From the NCBI RefSeq assembly GCF_900109995.1, contig NZ_FOCB01000005.1, positions 124,001 to 188,000 of the forward strand: a stretch of 64,000 nucleotides of DNA. The letters are read 5' to 3'. Position 1 is the first letter of the stretch; each line of letters opens with the position of its first letter. Positions 24,315 to 34,245 of this stretch are shown here, piece after piece. Below the pieces are notes generated by a model, which worked only from the letters and a program-made list of their open reading frames with translations, ran no database searches and was not told the DNA's origin. The translations under genes were made by a program, and so were the position numbers. The DNA comes from Pseudomonas sp. ok272. Lineage in GTDB: Bacteria > Pseudomonadota > Gammaproteobacteria > Pseudomonadales > Pseudomonadaceae.

Positions 24315-25271
24315 ATGAACGTGAAAGGTTCCCCGTCGTTGTTATTGTTGGCCGCAACCTTGAGTCTGCCGCTGCTGGCTCAAGCCGCAGAGCCCGCACA
24401 ATGCCACACCGTTAACTTCTCCGATGTTGGCTGGACCGACATCACCGTGACGACCGCCACCACCAGCGTCATCCTCGACGCCCTGGGCTACAAGACCAAG
24501 ACCACCATGATCTCCGTGCCCGTGACCTATAAGTCCCTGGCCGACGGCAAGAACATGGACATCTTCCTCGGCAACTGGATGCCGACCATGGAAAACGACA
24601 TCAAGCCGTACCGTGATGCCGGCACCGTGGAAACCGTGCGCGCCAACCTGGAGAACGCCAAGTACACCCTGGCGGTGCCCGAAGCGCTGTACAACAAAGG
24701 CCTGAAAGACTTCGCCGACATCGTCAAGTTCAAGAAGGAACTGGACGGCAAGATCTACGGCATCGAGCCGGGCAACGACGGCAACCGCACGATCCAGACC
24801 CTGATCGACAAAAACGCCTTCGGCTTGAAGGACGCCGGCTTCAAGGTGGTCGAATCCAGCGAAGCGGGGATGCTGTCGCAAGTGGCCCGCGCCGAGAAGC
24901 GTGACCAGGCCGTGGTGTTCCTGGGCTGGGAACCGCACCCGATGAACACCCGCTTCAAGATGAAATACCTCACCGGCGGTGACGACTCCTTCGGCCCCGA
25001 CTACGGCAAGGCGACCATCTACACCAACACCCGCAAGGGCTATTCCGAGGAATGCAGCAACGTCGGCCAACTGCTGAAAAACCTGGTGTTCACCCTGAAC
25101 ATGGAAAGCACCCTGATGGGCAACGTGCTGGACGACAAAATGAAGCCCGAAGCGGCCGCCAAGGCCTGGTTGAAGAACAATCCACAGGTGCTCGATACCT
25201 GGCTCGCCGGCGTTACCACCATTGATGGCAAACCAGGCCTGGACGCCGTGAAAGCCAGTCTCGCGAAGTAG
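24315..25271 (+). CDS. cbcX: Choline/betaine/carnitine ABC transporter, substrate-binding protein
   Basis: A 318-residue periplasmic ProX-type binding protein with a signal peptide (residues 1-24, ending LLAQAAEPA). It captures choline and glycine betaine and hands them to CbcW/CbcV. The aromatic ligand-cage segments are similar to CaiX: VGWTDITVTTATTSVIL, IFLGNWMPTMEND and FLGWEPHPMNTRF. It is a paralogue of caiX in the same window. First gene of cbcXWV. Confidence 0.94.
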   Translation: MNVKGSPSLLLLAATLSLPLLAQAAEPAQCHTVNFSDVGWTDITVTTATTSVILDALGYKTKTTMISVPVTYKSLADGKNMDIFLGNWMPTMENDIKPYRDAGTVETVRANLENAKYTLAVPEALYNKGLKDFADIVKFKKELDGKIYGIEPGNDGNRTIQTLIDKNAFGLKDAGFKVVESSEAGMLSQVARAEKRDQAVVFLGWEPHPMNTRFKMKYLTGGDDSFGPDYGKATIYTNTRKGYSEECSNVGQLLKNLVFTLNMESTLMGNVLDDKMKPEAAAKAWLKNNPQVLDTWLAGVTTIDGKPGLDAVKASLAK

Positions 25272-25284
25272 AAAGTCGTTGATG

Positions 25285-25306
25285 CCGGGCGGGCTTGCTC
25301 GCCCGG
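25285..25306 (+). other. Hairpin between cbcX and cbcW
   Basis: CCGGGCG (25285-25291) pairs with CGCCCGG (25300-25306) 13 bases after the cbcX stop, followed by TTAATTT. Similar in position to the hairpin after caiX; likely raises the binding protein over the membrane components. Confidence 0.6.
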
Positions 25307-25341
25307 GCTGTTAATTTCCTTGCATGCGGACGTTCACTACC

Positions 25342-26187
25342 ATGCTGATTGATCAGAAAATCCCTTTAGGCCAGTACATCGCCGGTTTCGTCGAATGGCT
25401 GACGCAACACGGCGCCAGTACCTTCGACGCCATCGCGCTCACCCTGGAAACGATGATCCATGGCGTGACGTTCGCGCTGACCTGGTTCAACCCCTTCGTC
25501 TTGATCGGCCTGATCGCACTGCTGGCTCACTTTATCCAACGAAAGTGGGGGCTGACCGTCTTCGTCATTGCTTCCTTCCTGCTGATCCTCAACCTGGGGT
25601 ACTGGCAGGAAACCATGGAAACCCTCGCCCAGGTGTTGTTCGCCACCCTGGTCTGCGTGGTCATCGGCGTGCCGTTGGGCATCCTCGCCGCGCACAAACC
25701 GCTGTTCTACACCATGATGCGTCCGGTGCTCGATCTGATGCAGACCGTACCGACGTTCGTGTACCTCATTCCGACCCTGACCCTATTCGGTCTGGGTGTT
25801 GTCCCGGGGCTGATCTCCACGGTGGTGTTCGCGATTGCCGCGCCCATCCGCCTGACCTACCTGGGCATCCGCGACGTCCCCCAGGAACTGCTGGACGCCG
25901 GCAAGGCCTTCGGCTGCTCGCGCCAGCAGTTGCTGTCGCGCATTGAACTGCCCCACGCCATGCCGAGCATCGCGGCGGGGATCACCCAGTGCATCATGCT
26001 GTCGCTGTCGATGGTGGTGATCGCCGCGCTGGTCGGCGCCGATGGCCTGGGCAAGCCGGTGGTCAACGCACTCAACACCGCCGACATCGCCCTGGGCTTC
26101 GAAGCCGGCCTGGCGATTGTGTTGCTGGCCATCATGCTCGACCGCATCTGCAAACAACCCGACGCCAAAGTAGGGGGTGACGCATGA
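25342..26187 (+). CDS. cbcW: Choline/betaine/carnitine ABC transporter, permease
   Basis: A 281-residue inner-membrane permease of the ProW/OpuAB type with about six to seven hydrophobic segments. The EAA-type cytoplasmic loop that docks the ATPase is VPQELLDAGKAFGCSRQQLLSRIELPHAMPSI. The start at 25342 (MLIDQKIPLGQYI) was preferred over 25324. Its stop overlaps the cbcV start by four bases (ATGA), giving translational coupling. Confidence 0.93.
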   Translation: MLIDQKIPLGQYIAGFVEWLTQHGASTFDAIALTLETMIHGVTFALTWFNPFVLIGLIALLAHFIQRKWGLTVFVIASFLLILNLGYWQETMETLAQVLFATLVCVVIGVPLGILAAHKPLFYTMMRPVLDLMQTVPTFVYLIPTLTLFGLGVVPGLISTVVFAIAAPIRLTYLGIRDVPQELLDAGKAFGCSRQQLLSRIELPHAMPSIAAGITQCIMLSLSMVVIAALVGADGLGKPVVNALNTADIALGFEAGLAIVLLAIMLDRICKQPDAKVGGDA

Positions 26188-27362
26188 GCATCATTCGATT
26201 CGAAAACGTCGACGTGATCTTTTCCAAGGACCCGCGCGAGGCGCTCAAGCTGCTGGACCAGGGCATGACCCGCAACGAGATCCTGAAGAAGACCGGGCAG
26301 ATCGTCGGCGTCGAGAACGCCAGCCTGGACATCGAGAAAGGTGAAATCTGCGTGCTGATGGGCCTGTCCGGCTCGGGCAAGTCCAGCCTGCTGCGTTGCA
26401 TCAACGGTTTGAACACGGTGAGCCGGGGCAAGCTGTTCGTCGAGCATGAAGGCCGGCAGATCGACATCGCCACCTGCACCCCCGCCGAGCTGAAGATGAT
26501 GCGCACCCAGCGCATCGCCATGGTGTTCCAGAAGTTCGCCCTGATGCCCTGGCTGACGGTGCGCGAGAACATCAGCTTCGGCCTGGAGATGCAGGGCCGT
26601 CCCGAGAAGGAACGGCGCAAGCTGGTGGACGAGAAGCTGGAGCTGGTGGGCCTGACCCAATGGCGCAACAAGAAGCCCGATGAGCTGTCCGGCGGCATGC
26701 AGCAGCGAGTCGGCCTGGCCCGGGCGCTGGCGATGGACGCCGACATCCTGCTGATGGACGAACCCTTCTCGGCCCTCGACCCGCTGATCCGCCAGGGCCT
26801 GCAAGACGAGTTGCTGGAGCTGCAACGCAAGCTGAACAAGACCATCGTGTTCGTCAGCCACGACCTCGATGAAGCGCTGAAACTGGGGAGCCGTATCGCC
26901 ATCATGAAAGATGGGCGGATCATCCAGTACAGCAAGCCGGAACAGATCGTCCTCAACCCGGCCGACGACTACGTGCGCACCTTCGTCGCCCACACCAACC
27001 CACTGAACGTGCTGTGCGGGCGCAGCCTGATGCGCACCCTGGACAACTGCAAGCGCATCAACGGTTCGGTGTGCCTGGACCCGGGCGGCGACTCGTGGCT
27101 GGACCTGGCCGAGGGCAACACCATCAAGGGCGCCCGGCAGAATGGCGCCAGCCTGGACCTGCAGAACTGGGCCCCGGGCCAAGCCGTGGAAGCGTTGGAG
27201 CGGCGGCCGACCCTGGTGGACTCGAACATCGGCATGCGCGATGCGTTGCAGATCCGCTACCAGACCGGCAACAAGCTGGTGCTGCACGACAACCAGCACG
27301 TGGTCGGGATCCTGGGCGACAGCGAGCTGTATCACGCGTTGCTGGGCAAGAACCTGGGATGA
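26184..27362 (+). CDS. cbcV: Choline/betaine/carnitine ABC transporter, ATPase
   Basis: A 392-residue ATPase. Walker A is GLSGSGKSS (about residues 58-66), the signature is LSGGMQQRVGLARAL, Walker B is ILLMDEPFSALDPL, and the switch His lies in FVSHDLDEAL. The C-terminal 120 residues match the position of the regulatory tail of ProV/OpuAA-type ATPases, which often carry CBS domains; here they are short and divergent. It energises uptake for both CbcX and CaiX. Confidence 0.93.
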   Translation: MSIIRFENVDVIFSKDPREALKLLDQGMTRNEILKKTGQIVGVENASLDIEKGEICVLMGLSGSGKSSLLRCINGLNTVSRGKLFVEHEGRQIDIATCTPAELKMMRTQRIAMVFQKFALMPWLTVRENISFGLEMQGRPEKERRKLVDEKLELVGLTQWRNKKPDELSGGMQQRVGLARALAMDADILLMDEPFSALDPLIRQGLQDELLELQRKLNKTIVFVSHDLDEALKLGSRIAIMKDGRIIQYSKPEQIVLNPADDYVRTFVAHTNPLNVLCGRSLMRTLDNCKRINGSVCLDPGGDSWLDLAEGNTIKGARQNGASLDLQNWAPGQAVEALERRPTLVDSNIGMRDALQIRYQTGNKLVLHDNQHVVGILGDSELYHALLGKNLG

Positions 27363-27482
27363 ACGCCCCGCCGCGAAAGCACCACAAGCCCAATGTGGGA
27401 CCTGCGGCGCTTGATCGCCCCCGACCGGGCGTCCGGGACCAGGAACCACACGCAGCCGACCGACGGGTGATATAAAGGCCCC

Positions 27483-27540
27483 CCGAAAACAGCCAGAACC
27501 CCCAGGAGCGCCGTGGCGCCTGGGTTTCGAGCTGTTTCGG
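27483..27540. other. Long imperfect stem-loop upstream of betI
   Basis: CCGAAAACAGC (27483-27493) pairs with GCTGTTTCGG (27531-27540) with one bulged A. Inside, AACCCCCAGG pairs with CCTGGGTTT, and a short GCG/CGC tip closes it, so almost all 58 bases are paired. No U-run follows. A TATAAA lies just before it (27470-27475). It could be the 3' end structure of cbcXWV, a small RNA or a decayed mobile repeat. Confidence 0.5.
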
Positions 27541-27617
27541 AGGTCGGTTTGTCGCCGTTTATGCAGAGGAAAAAACCCATAGGTGGCGACGACTTTTCAG
27601 AGCACGATTTTTTATTG

Positions 27618-27631
27618 ATTGAACGTTCAAT
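27618..27631. promoter_or_regulatory. BetI operator
   Basis: ATTGAACGTTCAAT is a perfect 14-base palindrome of the type bound by the TetR-family repressor BetI. It lies 74 bases before betI in an AT-rich promoter region; repression is relieved by choline. Confidence 0.8.
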
Positions 27632-27704
27632 AAAAACAAAATAGACTGGCCCTCATACCAGTAGCTGCCTGTCGGCTGCTGGAAGGCCCAAGGAGATGTG
27701 CAAG

Positions 27705-28298
27705 ATGCCCAAGGTCGGTATGCAACCCATCCGCCGTCAGCAGTTGATCGAAGCCACCTTGCAGGCTGTCGATCAGGTCGGAATGGGGGACGCCAGCATT
27801 GCGCTGATCGCCCGTCTGGCCGGGGTCTCGAATGGCATCATCAGTCATTACTTTCAGGACAAGAACGGCCTGATTGCCGCCACGATGCGCTACCTGATGA
27901 ACGTCCTCAGCGAGAACGTCACCACGCGCCGCCAGGCACTGAGCGATGACAGCCCACGGGCCCATCTGCAGGTGATCATCGAAGGCAACTTCGACGCCAG
28001 CCAGGTCAATGGCCCGGCGATGAAAACCTGGCTGGCCTTCTGGGCCACCAGCATGCACCAACCGTCTTTGCACCGGTTGCAGCGGATCAACGATCACCGC
28101 CTGTATTCCAACCTGTGCTGCGAGTTCCGCCGCGTGCTGCCACTGGATCAGGCACGCAACGCGGCCCGCGGACTGGCGGCGCTGATCGACGGTTTGTGGC
28201 TGCGCGGCGCGCTGTCCGGAGACGCTTTCGACACCGAGCAGGCGCAACAGATCGCTTACGAATACATGGACTTTCAGCTGGCCAAGCAGGTGAGTTAG
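27705..28298 (+). CDS. betI: Choline-responsive TetR-family repressor
   Basis: A 197-residue repressor of the bet operon. The N-terminal TetR helix-turn-helix is [37 protein letters not shown] (about residues 26-62), and the C-terminal domain binds choline. The start at 27705 is nine bases after AAGGAG; an ATG at 27696 is too close to it. First gene of betI-betB-betA, with its own operator upstream. Confidence 0.95.
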   Translation: MPKVGMQPIRRQQLIEATLQAVDQVGMGDASIALIARLAGVSNGIISHYFQDKNGLIAATMRYLMNVLSENVTTRRQALSDDSPRAHLQVIIEGNFDASQVNGPAMKTWLAFWATSMHQPSLHRLQRINDHRLYSNLCCEFRRVLPLDQARNAARGLAALIDGLWLRGALSGDAFDTEQAQQIAYEYMDFQLAKQVS

Positions 28299-28395
28299 CG
28301 CACACCTGGACGGTCGCTGACCGGTGCTGCCACGTCCCTGATGGCCCCCACCCCAGCGGCCAACGCCCATTACTTAATGCACTTGCGAGGACTTC

Positions 28396-29868
28396 ATGGC
28401 CCGTTTCGAACTGCAAAAACTCTACATCGATGGCGGCTACACCGACGCGGGTGGCGATGCCATCTTCGAAGCCATCAACCCGGCCAACGGTGAAGTGCTC
28501 GCTAACGTGCAGCGCGCCACCCAGGCAGACGTCGAGCGGGCCGTGGTCAGCGCCGAAAAGGGCCAGAAGATCTGGGCCGCGATGACCGCCATGGAGCGTT
28601 CGCGCATCCTGCGCCGTGCCGTCGACATCCTGCGCGAGCGCAACGATGAACTGGCCGCCCTGGAAACCCTGGACACCGGCAAGTCGTTCTCCGAAACCAA
28701 GTACGTCGACATCGTCACCGGCGCCGACGTGCTGGAATACTACGCCGGCCTGGTGCCCGCCATCGAAGGTGAGCAGATCCCGCTGCGCAGCACCTCGTTC
28801 GTCTACACCCGCCGCGAGCCGCTGGGCGTGGTCGCCGGGATCGGCGCGTGGAACTACCCGATCCAGATCGCCCTGTGGAAATCCGCCCCGGCCCTGGCGG
28901 CCGGCAACGCGATGATCTTCAAGCCCAGCGAAGTCACCTCCCTGACGACCTTGAAGCTGGCCGAGATCTACACCGCGGCCGGCCTGCCGGACGGCGTGTT
29001 CAACGTCTTGACCGGCAGCGGCCGTGAAGTCGGGACCTGGCTGACCGAGCACCCAAGGATCGAAAAAATCTCCTTCACCGGCGGCACCGACACCGGCAAG
29101 AAGGTCATGGCCAGCGCTTCGGCGTCGTCCCTCAAGGACGTGACCATGGAACTGGGCGGCAAGTCGCCGCTGATCATCTTCGACGACGCCGACCTCGACC
29201 GCGCCGCCGACACCGCGATGATGGCCAACTTCTACAGCTCCGGCCAGGTCTGCACCAATGGCACCCGCGTGTTCGTGCCCAAGCACCTGCAAGCGGCGTT
29301 CGAAGCCAAGATCGCCGAGCGCGTGGCCCGTATCCGCGTCGGCAACCCAGAAGACGAGCACACCAACTTCGGCCCGCTGGTCAGCTTCGCCCACATGGAA
29401 AGCGTGCTGGGCTACATCGCCAAGGGCAAGGCCGAGGGCGCTCGCGTGCTGTGCGGCGGCGAGCGGATGATGGACGGTGAATTCGCCAAGGGCGCGTTCG
29501 TGGCACCGACGGTGTTCACCGACTGCACCGACGACATGACCATCGTGCGTGAAGAAATCTTTGGCCCGGTGATGAGCATCCTCACCTATGAAACCGAAGA
29601 AGAAGTGATCCGCCGCGCCAACGACACCGACTTCGGCCTGGCCGCGGGCGTCGTGACCCGCGACCTGAACCGCGCCCACCGGGTGATCCATCAACTGGAA
29701 GCCGGGATCTGCTGGATCAACGCCTGGGGCGAGTCCGACGCCAAGATGCCGGTCGGCGGCTACAAGCAATCGGGGGTGGGCCGTGAAAACGGCATCAGCT
29801 CGCTGAACAACTTCACCCGCATCAAATCGGTACAGGTCGAGCTGGGCGACTACGTCTCGGTGTTCTAA
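28396..29868 (+). CDS. betB: Betaine aldehyde dehydrogenase
   Basis: A 490-residue NAD(P)-dependent aldehyde dehydrogenase that oxidises betaine aldehyde to glycine betaine. The catalytic Cys286 is in [13 protein letters not shown], the general-base Glu region is [10 protein letters not shown], and the cofactor loop is [10 protein letters not shown]. Cys286 and the 490-residue length coincide with the well-studied P. aeruginosa enzyme. Second gene of the bet operon. Confidence 0.96.
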   Translation: MARFELQKLYIDGGYTDAGGDAIFEAINPANGEVLANVQRATQADVERAVVSAEKGQKIWAAMTAMERSRILRRAVDILRERNDELAALETLDTGKSFSETKYVDIVTGADVLEYYAGLVPAIEGEQIPLRSTSFVYTRREPLGVVAGIGAWNYPIQIALWKSAPALAAGNAMIFKPSEVTSLTTLKLAEIYTAAGLPDGVFNVLTGSGREVGTWLTEHPRIEKISFTGGTDTGKKVMASASASSLKDVTMELGGKSPLIIFDDADLDRAADTAMMANFYSSGQVCTNGTRVFVPKHLQAAFEAKIAERVARIRVGNPEDEHTNFGPLVSFAHMESVLGYIAKGKAEGARVLCGGERMMDGEFAKGAFVAPTVFTDCTDDMTIVREEIFGPVMSILTYETEEEVIRRANDTDFGLAAGVVTRDLNRAHRVIHQLEAGICWINAWGESDAKMPVGGYKQSGVGRENGISSLNNFTRIKSVQVELGDYVSVF

Positions 29869-29899
29869 CCCCGAGTTGTGTATTGCCCGTGAGGCCGTC

Positions 29900-29963
29900 T
29901 TCGCGAGCAGGCTCGCTCCCACCAGAGCAATGTGATTCCTGTGGGAGCGAGCCTGCTCGCGAA
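29900..29963. repeat. REP pair, outward, within the bet operon
   Basis: Two near-perfect REP copies pointing apart in the betB-betA spacer. Confidence 0.9.
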
Positions 29964-30021
29964 CCGAGTGCAGCGCACTCACCTTGGCCCGACCTGACCA
30001 CCATCAAAGAGGGTGCATTCA

Positions 30022-31725
30022 ATGTCCCAAGAATACGACTACATCATTGTGGGTGCCGGCTCGGCCGGTAACACCCTGGCGACCCGTCTGACCGAAGACG
30101 CCGGCGTCACCGTCCTGCTGCTCGAAGCCGGTGGCCCGGACTACCGCTTCGACTTCCGCACGCAAATGCCGGCCGCCCTGGCGTATCCGCTGCAAGGCCG
30201 TCGCTACAACTGGGCCTATGAAACCGATCCAGAGCCGCACATGGACGGACGCCGGATGGAATGCGGTCGCGGCAAGGGCCTGGGTGGCTCTTCGCTGATC
30301 AACGGCATGTGCTACATCCGTGGCAACGCCATGGACTACGACGGCTGGGCCAAGTTGCCCGGCCTGGAAGACTGGAGCTACCTGGACTGCCTGCCGTATT
30401 TCCGCAAAGCGGAAACCCGTGACATCGGCCCGAACGACTACCACGGCGGCGCAGGCCCGATCAGCGTGACCACGCCCAAGGCCGGCAACAACCCGTTGTT
30501 CCACGCCATGGTGGAAGCCGGCGTGCAAGCCGGTTACCCGCGTACCTCCGACTTGAACGGCTACCAGCAAGAAGGCTTCGGCCCGATGGACCGTACCGTC
30601 ACGCCCAAGGGCCGTCGCGCCAGCACCGCGCGCGGTTACCTGGACACCGCCAAGCAGCGTTCGACCCTGAGCATCGTCACCCACGCCCTGACCGAGAAGG
30701 TCCTGTTCGAGGGCAAGCGCGCCGTGGGCGTGCGTTACCTGGTGGGCAGCGCCGAGGAACGCGTCGAAGCCCGCGCGCGCAAGGAAGTGCTGGTGTGCAG
30801 CGGCGCCATTGCCTCGCCGCAACTGCTGCAACGCTCCGGCGTGGGCCCGGCCAAACTCCTGCAAAGCCTGGACATCCCGGTGGTTCACGACCTGCCGGGC
30901 GTCGGTGAGAACCTGCAGGACCACCTGGAGCTGTACCTGCAATACGCGTGCACCCAGCCGGTCTCGCTGTATCCGTCGCTGCTCTGGTACAACCAGCCGG
31001 CGATTGGTGCGCAGTGGCTGTTCAACGGCACCGGGATCGGCGCCAGCAACCAGTTCGAGGCCGGTGGGTTCATCCGCACCCGCCCGGACTTCGAGTGGCC
31101 GAACATCCAGTATCACTTCCTGCCGGTGGCAATTAACTACAACGGTAGCAACGGGGTGAAAGAGCACGGTTTCCAGGCGCACATGGGCTCCATGCGGTCG
31201 CCCAGCCGTGGGCGGATCCAGGTCAAATCCAAGGACCCGCGCCAACACCCGAGCATCCTGTTCAACTACATGGCCAGCGAGCAGGACTGGCAGGAGTTCC
31301 GCGACGGCATCCGCCTGACCCGTGAAATCATGCAGCAGCCGGCCCTGGACGCCTTCCGTGGTCGCGAACTGAGCCCGGGCATCGAGGTGCAGACCGACGC
31401 GCAACTGGACACGTTCATCCGCGAGCACGCCGAAACCGCGTTCCACCCGTCCTGCTCGTGCAAGATGGGCACCGATGACATGGCCGTGGTCGATGGCCAG
31501 GGTCGCGTCCACGGCATGCAGGGCCTGCGCGTGGTCGATGCGTCGATCATGCCGCTGATCACCACCGGCAACCTGAACGCGCCGACGATCATGATCGCCG
31601 AGAAAATCGCCGACAAGATCCGCGGCCGCCAGCCGCTGCCACGCAGCCAGGCCACGTACTACGTGGCCGGCGATGCGCCGGTGCGGGGCAAGCCGCTGCG
31701 TGCAGTGGGGCCGAGCGCGCAGTAA
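30022..31725 (+). CDS. betA: Choline dehydrogenase
   Basis: A 567-residue GMC-family flavoprotein that oxidises choline to betaine aldehyde, membrane-associated and linked to the respiratory chain. The FAD motif is [10 protein letters not shown] (residues 8-17), the GMC signature is [15 protein letters not shown], and the C-terminal active-site region includes H475 in HPSCSCKMG and [10 protein letters not shown]. The start at 30022 follows AGAGGG; three extra upstream codons are possible but unlikely. Last gene of the bet operon. Confidence 0.96.
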   Translation: MSQEYDYIIVGAGSAGNTLATRLTEDAGVTVLLLEAGGPDYRFDFRTQMPAALAYPLQGRRYNWAYETDPEPHMDGRRMECGRGKGLGGSSLINGMCYIRGNAMDYDGWAKLPGLEDWSYLDCLPYFRKAETRDIGPNDYHGGAGPISVTTPKAGNNPLFHAMVEAGVQAGYPRTSDLNGYQQEGFGPMDRTVTPKGRRASTARGYLDTAKQRSTLSIVTHALTEKVLFEGKRAVGVRYLVGSAEERVEARARKEVLVCSGAIASPQLLQRSGVGPAKLLQSLDIPVVHDLPGVGENLQDHLELYLQYACTQPVSLYPSLLWYNQPAIGAQWLFNGTGIGASNQFEAGGFIRTRPDFEWPNIQYHFLPVAINYNGSNGVKEHGFQAHMGSMRSPSRGRIQVKSKDPRQHPSILFNYMASEQDWQEFRDGIRLTREIMQQPALDAFRGRELSPGIEVQTDAQLDTFIREHAETAFHPSCSCKMGTDDMAVVDGQGRVHGMQGLRVVDASIMPLITTGNLNAPTIMIAEKIADKIRGRQPLPRSQATYYVAGDAPVRGKPLRAVGPSAQ

Positions 31726-31747
31726 CCGTTACACCGAGGTGCGGCCT

Positions 31748-31840
31748 TCGCGAGCAGGCTCGCTCCCACAGTGGTTCAGCGGTGAACACAGATGTTGTGA
31801 GCACCAAGGAACACAGGTGGGAGCGAGCCTGCTCGCGAAA
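31748..31840. repeat. REP pair, outward
   Basis: Two REP copies pointing apart after betA. Confidence 0.88.
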
Positions 31841-32002
31841 GCGCCCGACCACACGACACACTTCTCCCGCCATGGCACCCTTTCCTATACCTCCCCAACC
31901 CTTGCTCCCACACCCTGCACCGGCCTACTCTAGAGCCCGCGCAACCGTTTCACCTCCGCCCCCACCGACAAGCAGCCACCAGGCTGGCCACGAGGCTTAC
32001 TC

Positions 32003-32698
32003 ATGTTTGATGTCGTGTCTTCGAGCAAATGGCCCACCGGCTACCTGATCAATCCCAACGTAGAACCCCTCGATCCAAAATGGCTTCAAGCATTCAGCCA
32101 GATCCCGGCCGCCGCCGTCAGTGACTGCCTGGGCCGCAACGTCGGTGGCCTGGGCTTGAAAGCCTTCCACGGCAACGCGCCGATGCTCGGCAGCGCGCTG
32201 ACCGTACGCGTGCGCCCCGGCGACAACCTGATGATCCTCAAGGCCATGCAAATGGCCCGTCCCGGCGATGTACTGGTGATCGACGGCAGCGCCGACCTGA
32301 CCCGTGCGGTGTTCGGCGGCATCATGCGCGCCATGGCCCTCAAGGCCGGGATCGTCGGCGTGGTGATCAACGGCGCCCTGCGCGACCTCGATGAGTGGCA
32401 GACCGGCGAACTGCCGGCCTACGCCATCGGCGGCGTGCACCGTGGCCCGAGCACCGATGGCGGCGGTGAGATCAACGTGCCGATCTCCTGCGCCGGTATG
32501 CTGGTGGCCCCGGGCGACCTGATGATTGGCGACGGTGACGGCGTGGTCGCCGCGGCCCGCGCCGAACTGCCGGAGTTGCTGGTGCGCTGCCACGACCTGC
32601 TGGCCCGCGAACAGGCAACACTGGCCGCCATCGAAGCCGGCACCCTGGACCCGGATCGCTTCGATGCCATCCTGCGGGCCAAGGGTTGCCCGGTTTAA
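32003..32698 (+). CDS. RraA-family aldolase-like protein (HMG/CHA aldolase group)
   Basis: A 231-residue protein of the RraA/4-hydroxy-4-methyl-2-oxoglutarate aldolase fold. The segment VVINGALRDLDEW carries the Arg-Asp pair that binds substrate and metal in the pyruvate aldolases of this family, so an enzyme is more likely than an RNase E inhibitor. Other conserved blocks are AVSDCLGRN and ARPGDVLVIDGSADLTRAVFGGIM. It precedes a TldD/TldE-like pair on the same strand with a REP pair between; co-transcription is possible but not certain. The natural substrate cannot be told from the sequence. Confidence 0.85.
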   Translation: MFDVVSSSKWPTGYLINPNVEPLDPKWLQAFSQIPAAAVSDCLGRNVGGLGLKAFHGNAPMLGSALTVRVRPGDNLMILKAMQMARPGDVLVIDGSADLTRAVFGGIMRAMALKAGIVGVVINGALRDLDEWQTGELPAYAIGGVHRGPSTDGGGEINVPISCAGMLVAPGDLMIGDGDGVVAAARAELPELLVRCHDLLAREQATLAAIEAGTLDPDRFDAILRAKGCPV

Positions 32699-32709
32699 TC
32701 GCCAGAAGC

Positions 32710-32764
32710 TTCGCGAGCAGGCTCGCTCCCACAATCACTGTAGTAGCGAGGCTTGCCCGCGAAG
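32710..32764. repeat. REP pair, outward
   Basis: One near-perfect and one divergent REP copy (GTAGTAGCGAGGCTTGCCCGCGAA) pointing apart. Confidence 0.85.
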
Positions 32765-32802
32765 AGCCCCTCACGGTCACCGCCACTCACCAGGAGGCCC
32801 GC

Positions 32803-34245
32803 ATGTTCGATTTCCACCCCCAGCTCAAACAGCGCTTCGCCGCGCTGCGCACCGGCGCCGAATTCTTTTCCCTACGTTATGTGCGTGACTCGGGCCAGTT
32901 CCTGTCGGTGCGCAAGAATGTCGCCGAGCCGCCGCGCCTGAGCCGTGACGAAGGGGCGATGCTGACCGCCCGGGTCAACGGCGTCGAAGCCTATGCCGCG
33001 ACCAACGACCTGTCGCCCAGCGGCCTGCAGGCGGCCCTCGACCGCGCCGAGCAACAGGCCCGTTTCCTCGCCGCCCACGCCTTGCTCGACCTGCGCCAGC
33101 AACCGGTGTCCAGCGACCGTGCCGACTACCTGTCACCGAACCTGCAACAGCCCTTCCCCTCCCTCAGCGAATGCCTTGAGCTGCTCGGCGCCGAATCGGC
33201 CGCCGTGCCCAAGGACGAGCGCCTAGTGAGCTGGGAAGTCAGCCTGGGCCTGGCCCACGTCGAACAGATCTACCTCAACAGTGCCGGCGCCGAACTGCGC
33301 CAGGCCCAGCGTTTTGTCTACCCGGGGCTGGACGTCACCGCCTATGACGGCCACGACAGCCAGACCCGCAGCCTGGGCCGCGAGAACTTCGGCCAGCAGG
33401 GCAGCGGCGATGTGATCAGCCGCTGCGGCTTGATCGGCGCCGCCCCGACCGTCGCCGACCAGGCCCTGCAACTGCTGCTGGCGCCCAACACCCCCAACGG
33501 GGTGCGCGACCTGCTGCTGATGCCCGACCAGATGATGCTGCAGATCCACGAATCCATCGGCCACCCGCTGGAGCTGGACCGTATCCTCGGTGACGAGCGC
33601 AACTACGCCGGCACCAGCTTCGTCAAAGCCGCAGACTTCGGCCACCTGCAATACGGCTCCGAGCTGCTCAACGTGACCTTCGACCCGGACATCCCCGAAG
33701 AACTGGCCAGCTACGGCCATGACGACGACGGCACGCCCGCGAGCAAGCAGTTCCTGATCCGCCAGGGCTTGCTGGTACGTCCGTTGGGCGGCGCCCTGTC
33801 GCAGTTTCGCGCAGGCATGAGCGGCGTGGCCAACAGCCGCGCCTGCGGCTGGAACCGTCCGCCCATCGACCGCATGGCCAACCTCAACATCGAACCGGGG
33901 GATCAGTCCCTCGACCAGTTGATTGGCGGTATCGAGCACGGCGTGCTGATGTCGACCAACCGTTCATGGTCCATCGACGATGCGCGCAACAAGTTCCAGT
34001 TCGGCTGCGAATGGGGCCAGTTGATCGAAAACGGCGCGCTCAAGGGCGTGGTCAAGAATCCCAACTACCGGGGCATCAGCGCCCAGTTCTGGCGCAACCT
34101 CAGCGCGGTGGGCGACGCCGGCACCTTCAAGGTGCTGGGCACGCCCAACTGCGGCAAGGGCGAGCCCAACCAGGTGATCCGCGTCGGCCATGCATCGCCG
34201 GCCTGCGTGTTCAGCAACATTGACGTGTTTGGGGGAGACGCCTGA
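32803..34245 (+). CDS. TldD-like metalloprotease subunit
   Basis: A 480-residue member of the TldD/PmbA family. The catalytic zinc motif HESIGHPLE (HExxxH) near residue 250 is intact, and the family C-terminal block appears as PNCGKGEPNQVIRVGHASPACVF. The start at 32803 (MFDFHPQLKQRFAAL) follows GGAGG; the longer frame upstream is REP sequence. It overlaps the next gene as TGATG. TldD carries the active site of a TldD/TldE heterodimer that degrades unfolded peptides; this pair is divergent from the housekeeping tldD/pmbA of enterobacteria. Confidence 0.87.
   Translation: MFDFHPQLKQRFAALRTGAEFFSLRYVRDSGQFLSVRKNVAEPPRLSRDEGAMLTARVNGVEAYAATNDLSPSGLQAALDRAEQQARFLAAHALLDLRQQPVSSDRADYLSPNLQQPFPSLSECLELLGAESAAVPKDERLVSWEVSLGLAHVEQIYLNSAGAELRQAQRFVYPGLDVTAYDGHDSQTRSLGRENFGQQGSGDVISRCGLIGAAPTVADQALQLLLAPNTPNGVRDLLLMPDQMMLQIHESIGHPLELDRILGDERNYAGTSFVKAADFGHLQYGSELLNVTFDPDIPEELASYGHDDDGTPASKQFLIRQGLLVRPLGGALSQFRAGMSGVANSRACGWNRPPIDRMANLNIEPGDQSLDQLIGGIEHGVLMSTNRSWSIDDARNKFQFGCEWGQLIENGALKGVVKNPNYRGISAQFWRNLSAVGDAGTFKVLGTPNCGKGEPNQVIRVGHASPACVFSNIDVFGGDA

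Larger units (their letters stand above)
27363..27704. other. 342-base cbcV-betI spacer
   Basis: Contains a long stem-loop (27483-27540), the BetI palindrome (27618-27631) and the betI leader. No betT-type choline transporter gene is present here. No further gene is supported. Confidence 0.6.
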
